Source: Luminiphilus sp.
Lineage (GTDB): Bacteria; Pseudomonadota; Gammaproteobacteria; Pseudomonadales; Halieaceae
Length of the DNA: 6,766 nucleotides
Reading direction: 5' to 3'
Assembly: GCA_024638905.1 (NCBI GenBank)
Contig: JAHEJH010000066.1
Coordinates: forward strand, 1-6,766
Of the stretch, positions 6,412 through 6,766 are shown piece after piece (position 1 is the first letter of the stretch; each line of letters starts with the position of its first letter). Both the position numbers and the translations under genes were made by a program. The notes under the pieces were generated by a model, which was not told the DNA's origin, did no database searches, and saw nothing but the letters and a program-made list of their open reading frames with translations.

Positions 6412-6678
6412 ATAGACGGGCTCCTTTTGGTTTCAGGTCTTGATTGTTTTCGGCAATCAGTCGGTTGCTTCGGTCGTGACTGTAACGCACGGCGACGTTT
6501 CATGCTGAGCAAATGGTGACACGTTGATCCCCGTTTGAATCTCGGACTGGAGTAGGCGGCTGCTTGTCCTCCAAAGCGCATTCATGAGAGTGTCGGGTTG
6601 TTAGGCCGCAATTCACTGTGGTCTGCCACAACGCACGAAAGAACACACAATCGATAACTCACACCAAGGGGAAGCAAG
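6412..6678. promoter_or_regulatory. divergent intergenic region
   Basis: These 267 bases separate two divergent genes for exported proteins and must hold both promoters. I see no convincing -35/-10 pair for either. Two small inverted repeats are visible: TGATTG/CAATCA around a 7-base spacer (6441-6459), just upstream of the lipoprotein gene's ribosome binding site, and TGTGG/CCACA (6617-6630) on the other gene's side. A 32-codon - strand reading frame of basic residues ends across the lipoprotein start but has no ribosome binding site. Confidence 0.5.
6617..6630. promoter_or_regulatory. 14-base palindromic site, possible operator
   Basis: TGTGG-TCTG-CCACA is a perfect 5-bp inverted repeat with a 4-base spacer, about 50 bases upstream of the start at 6679. 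The position suits a regulator site near a promoter. It does not match the CRP, Fur or LexA consensus, and a repeat this short can arise by chance. Confidence 0.2.
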
Positions 6679-6766
6679 ATGTTGAAAAAGATCATTTTGA
6701 TTTTGACCGCGGCGCTCTTTCTGCCGTTCGCATTTGCTCAGGATCTCGATTACGGCGAGGACGAGT
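6679..6766 (+). CDS. 5' end of a gene for an exported protein (partial)
   Basis: The reading frame begins with ATG and stays open to the window edge (29 codons). The start reads MLKKIILILTAALFLPFAFA, followed by QDLDYGEDE. This is a classic Sec signal peptide: two lysines, a hydrophobic core, and a likely signal peptidase I site AFA|QD after residue 20. There is no lipobox, so the product should be periplasmic, outer-membrane or secreted. The mature start is acidic. A good ribosome binding site, AAGGGGA (6666-6672), lies 6 bases upstream. Too little is present to name a family. It is divergent from the DUF3012 lipoprotein gene. Confidence 0.75.
   Translation, partial: MLKKIILILTAALFLPFAFAQDLDYGEDE

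Noticed and set aside
6441..6459. TGATTG/CAATCA inverted repeat as an operator for the DUF3012 gene
   Set aside because: Six-base arms are short enough to arise by chance and match no regulator I know; noted only in the intergenic entry.
6405..6503. 32-codon basic leader peptide on the - strand overlapping the DUF3012 start
   Set aside because: There is no ribosome binding site, and the composition looks like random translation; the overlap with the downstream ATG is probably chance.
1..6766. Search for insertion sequences, CRISPR arrays, phage genes, toxin-antitoxin pairs, tRNA or rRNA
   Set aside because: The window is almost filled by recognisable housekeeping genes, with no direct-repeat arrays, transposase motifs or structural RNA signatures visible.

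Overview
The window looks like chromosomal core sequence from a gammaproteobacterium. The genes ispF, pcm, nlpD, fdxA and mutS occur close together in Pseudomonas and its relatives, and the protein sequences fit that group. FdxA closely resembles Azotobacter/Pseudomonas 7Fe ferredoxin, and MutS keeps E. coli-like spacing of its motifs. The duplicated DUF3012 lipoprotein and the divergence from the Pseudomonas order suggest a marine lineage, perhaps Halieaceae/Cellvibrionales-like. That placement is inference, not something the sequence proves.

Layout. Positions 1-31 hold the last codons of an upstream + strand gene (ispD would be expected). Positions 28/31-2981 are a very compact + strand operon of four genes: ispF (MEP isoprenoid pathway), pcm (protein-isoaspartate repair), a DUF368/PopT-type membrane protein (undecaprenyl-phosphate recycling) and nlpD (LysM plus LytM lipoprotein, amidase activator). 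Junctions are GTGA overlaps or a single-base gap. A short convergent gap (2982-3077) with a GC-rich hairpin follows. On the - strand come fdxA (3401-3078) and, upstream of it, mutS (6032-3462). Upstream of mutS, also on the - strand, is a small lipoprotein gene (6411-6106) carrying two DUF3012 repeats and ending at a strong hairpin. A 267-base divergent intergenic region separates it from the 5' end of a + strand gene for an exported protein (6679 to the window edge).

How it fits together. Three of the four genes of the + strand operon converge on the cell envelope. IspF supplies isoprenoid precursors from which undecaprenyl phosphate is made, the DUF368 protein is of the family that returns that carrier across the inner membrane, and NlpD controls septal peptidoglycan splitting. 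Compared with the Pseudomonas arrangement (ispF-truD-surE-pcm-nlpD-rpoS-fdxA-mutS), truD, surE and rpoS are missing from their usual slots and the DUF368 gene is inserted. The absence of rpoS directly after nlpD is the most striking difference. I see no insertion sequence, phage gene, CRISPR array, tRNA or rRNA, and no clear sign of a novel multi-gene system. The most unusual single gene is the tandem-duplicated DUF3012 lipoprotein.
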